This document shows positions 5,645 through 6,817 of a stretch of DNA of 6,817 bases, in pieces. The position numbers and the translations under genes were made by a program. Position 1 is the first letter of the stretch. Every line of letters begins with the position of its first letter. Origin of the DNA: Chloroflexota bacterium (GTDB taxonomy: Bacteria > Chloroflexota > Anaerolineae > Aggregatilineales > UBA3940); assembly GCA_024643825.1 (NCBI GenBank), contig JAHEME010000156.1, positions 1 through 6,817 on the forward strand. Reading direction: 5' to 3'. A model generated the notes under the pieces. The model was given only the letters and a program-made list of their open reading frames with translations, did no database searches and was not told where the DNA came from.

Positions 5645-6817
5645 TTACGGGGTGGTTTGGGCAAGGATATAGTCGCTGATGATCTGTGCTGCCAGCGAAT
5701 TTCCTTTCGCGTTCCAATGAACATCTGCAAAATTGTATAGCTCTTGTCCGCGCAGAGTTCCCTTGCGGAAGGGATAGTACAGGTTGAGATAGTCAAACCC
5801 GTTGTCGCGGGCAAACGCATTCATCAGGATCATTTGATCATGGATATGGGCATCGTAGTCTTGAAACGTATGCAGCGGGATCGACCGTGCGAGAAAGTTG
5901 TTGACCTCTCCTGATTCCCATATCCGACCCCAGGCGATGTGCTCTTTGGCGGGAATATAAACAAGCAAGAGTCTGCCACCCTGGGCCTCAACATCGCGTT
6001 TGAGATCAAGCAGGGTCTGGGTAGTGAGTGACCACTCCTGCGATGGCTCAATTTCGCTGCGCTGCTGCCCTAGCATATCAATATGAACATCGAAGAAAAC
6101 AGTCTCAAAGGAGTTGACCTCGGTGTAGACCGTCATCGGGAATTGACAGTCCGAGGGGGCTTCGTCATGCGCTGGGCGAGATACCCCAGCCCAGTACCGA
6201 ATCATGTTTGGAAGGATCAATCGATTCAATCCGTGAAAATCTTTGATCTGATAGTCACGCCATGTCAATCCTGATTCCTGTCGGCGATGATACTCTTCCA
6301 CGTTAAAAAGATCGTTGCCTTCGAAGTACGTCAGGATTACCCATCGGGGATTCTTCTCCAATCCATAGCGCCGTACGGCGGCGGTCTCGGCGAGTGGCCC
6401 CCAGCCATCCATGCCAAGATTCAGCCCTGTCATCCCGGTTCTTTGTTGGAATTCCTGCCACCAGAACACCTGGGAGAATGGCTGGCTGAAGGAATCGCCC
6501 GTCATGACAACATCATAATTGATCAGAAGTGGGTCGGGATTCAAGAATCCGTTTTCATCGGTATCGAGTACCAGTGTGAAGGTGTCATCACGGGATGGGG
6601 CGCAGGTGAAGTGCTGTGCGCCGATCACCGCCGGGTCTGCCGGGTTGAAGGGGCCTTCATGGTAATAGTTTGGCTGGTACGAGTAGCCGATACGCAGAGG
6701 CCGATCATAGGCGTACCACCACTGGCAGCGTAAGGCCAACACCGGGGAAGTGGTACACGCATCCAGGGGAATCGCCTGCGGGATCAGGCGGAAGCCGATT
6801 TCCAGAGAGATCGGGAT
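5645..6817 (-). CDS. SGNH/GDSL-fold hydrolase or acyltransferase-like protein (N-terminus beyond window)
   Basis: The frame is open for 390 residues up to the window edge. A GTG at 6742 is possible as a start, but 25 upstream in-frame codons (including LEIGFRLIP) look coding, so the real start is probably past 6817. SGNH blocks are visible, counted from the edge: GDSFS with nucleophile Ser109, NLGMDGWG (133-140) for block II Gly, EGNDL (166-170) for block III Asn, and ADVHWNAKGN (364-373) carrying the Asp/His of the triad. Such proteins deacylate or acetylate carbohydrates or lipids, often at the cell envelope. 'EIGFRL' just before the domain resembles the region following an N-terminal membrane anchor in envelope SGNH proteins, but no anchor is visible here. 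Substrate unknown. The last residues are ILAQTTP before TAA at 5647-5645, some 40 nt before the next promoter. Confidence 0.8.
   Translation of the reverse strand: MPISLEIGFRLIPQAIPLDACTTSPVLALRCQWWYAYDRPLRIGYSYQPNYYHEGPFNPADPAVIGAQHFTCAPSRDDTFTLVLDTDENGFLNPDPLLINYDVVMTGDSFSQPFSQVFWWQEFQQRTGMTGLNLGMDGWGPLAETAAVRRYGLEKNPRWVILTYFEGNDLFNVEEYHRRQESGLTWRDYQIKDFHGLNRLILPNMIRYWAGVSRPAHDEAPSDCQFPMTVYTEVNSFETVFFDVHIDMLGQQRSEIEPSQEWSLTTQTLLDLKRDVEAQGGRLLLVYIPAKEHIAWGRIWESGEVNNFLARSIPLHTFQDYDAHIHDQMILMNAFARDNGFDYLNLYYPFRKGTLRGQELYNFADVHWNAKGNSLAAQIISDYILAQTTP

Overview
The window shows seven genes, all on the minus strand, so transcription runs from high to low coordinates. It looks like a chromosomal segment of a moderately GC-rich bacterium, most likely a Chloroflexota member. 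The reasons are an archaeal-type S-adenosylmethionine synthetase behind a bacterial SAM-I riboswitch, and a metallophosphoesterase/ParB-fold gene pair of a kind I associate with that phylum. This assignment is inferred from family knowledge, not from a marker gene.

In transcription order: (i) 6817-5645, an SGNH/GDSL-type hydrolase cut off at its N-terminus by the window edge. (ii) 5603-5249, a 355-nt control region holding a near-consensus sigma70 promoter (TTGACA-N17-TACAAT), a SAM-I riboswitch aptamer and an expression platform. (iii) 5248-4058, archaeal-type methionine adenosyltransferase, ended by a symmetrical, potentially bidirectional terminator at 3992-4025. (iv) 3978-3645, a small GlsB/YeaQ/YmgE-family membrane protein with its own promoter and a strong terminator. 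(v) 3551-1940, a two-gene operon with an 8-bp overlap: a calcineurin-like metallophosphoesterase lacking the usual first-motif histidine, then a ParB/sulfiredoxin-fold protein. (vi) 1917-302, a CoA-acylating methylmalonate-semialdehyde dehydrogenase with its own putative promoter. (vii) 233-1, the N-terminal part of a membrane protein resembling an ECF-transporter S component, probably co-transcribed with the dehydrogenase.

The most interesting element is the riboswitch. Its 3' half (P3, J3/4, P4 and the start of the P1 3' strand) is present twice in tandem at an exact 76-nt offset, while P1 5' and the kink-turn arm P2 occur once. Both copies keep the ligand-contact nucleotides of the P3/J3-4 region and the CCGG needed to form the P2-loop pseudoknot. 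The P3 stems have diverged in sequence but remain self-complementary. Only the distal copy completes P1. The result is a 'one-and-a-half' aptamer in which two modules could compete for one P2 arm and one P1 strand.

The genes do not form one obvious pathway. SAM synthesis with feedback control by SAM is the clearest functional unit. The dehydrogenase belongs to valine, pyrimidine or inositol catabolism. The phosphoesterase/ParB-fold pair is an uncharacterised two-component module.
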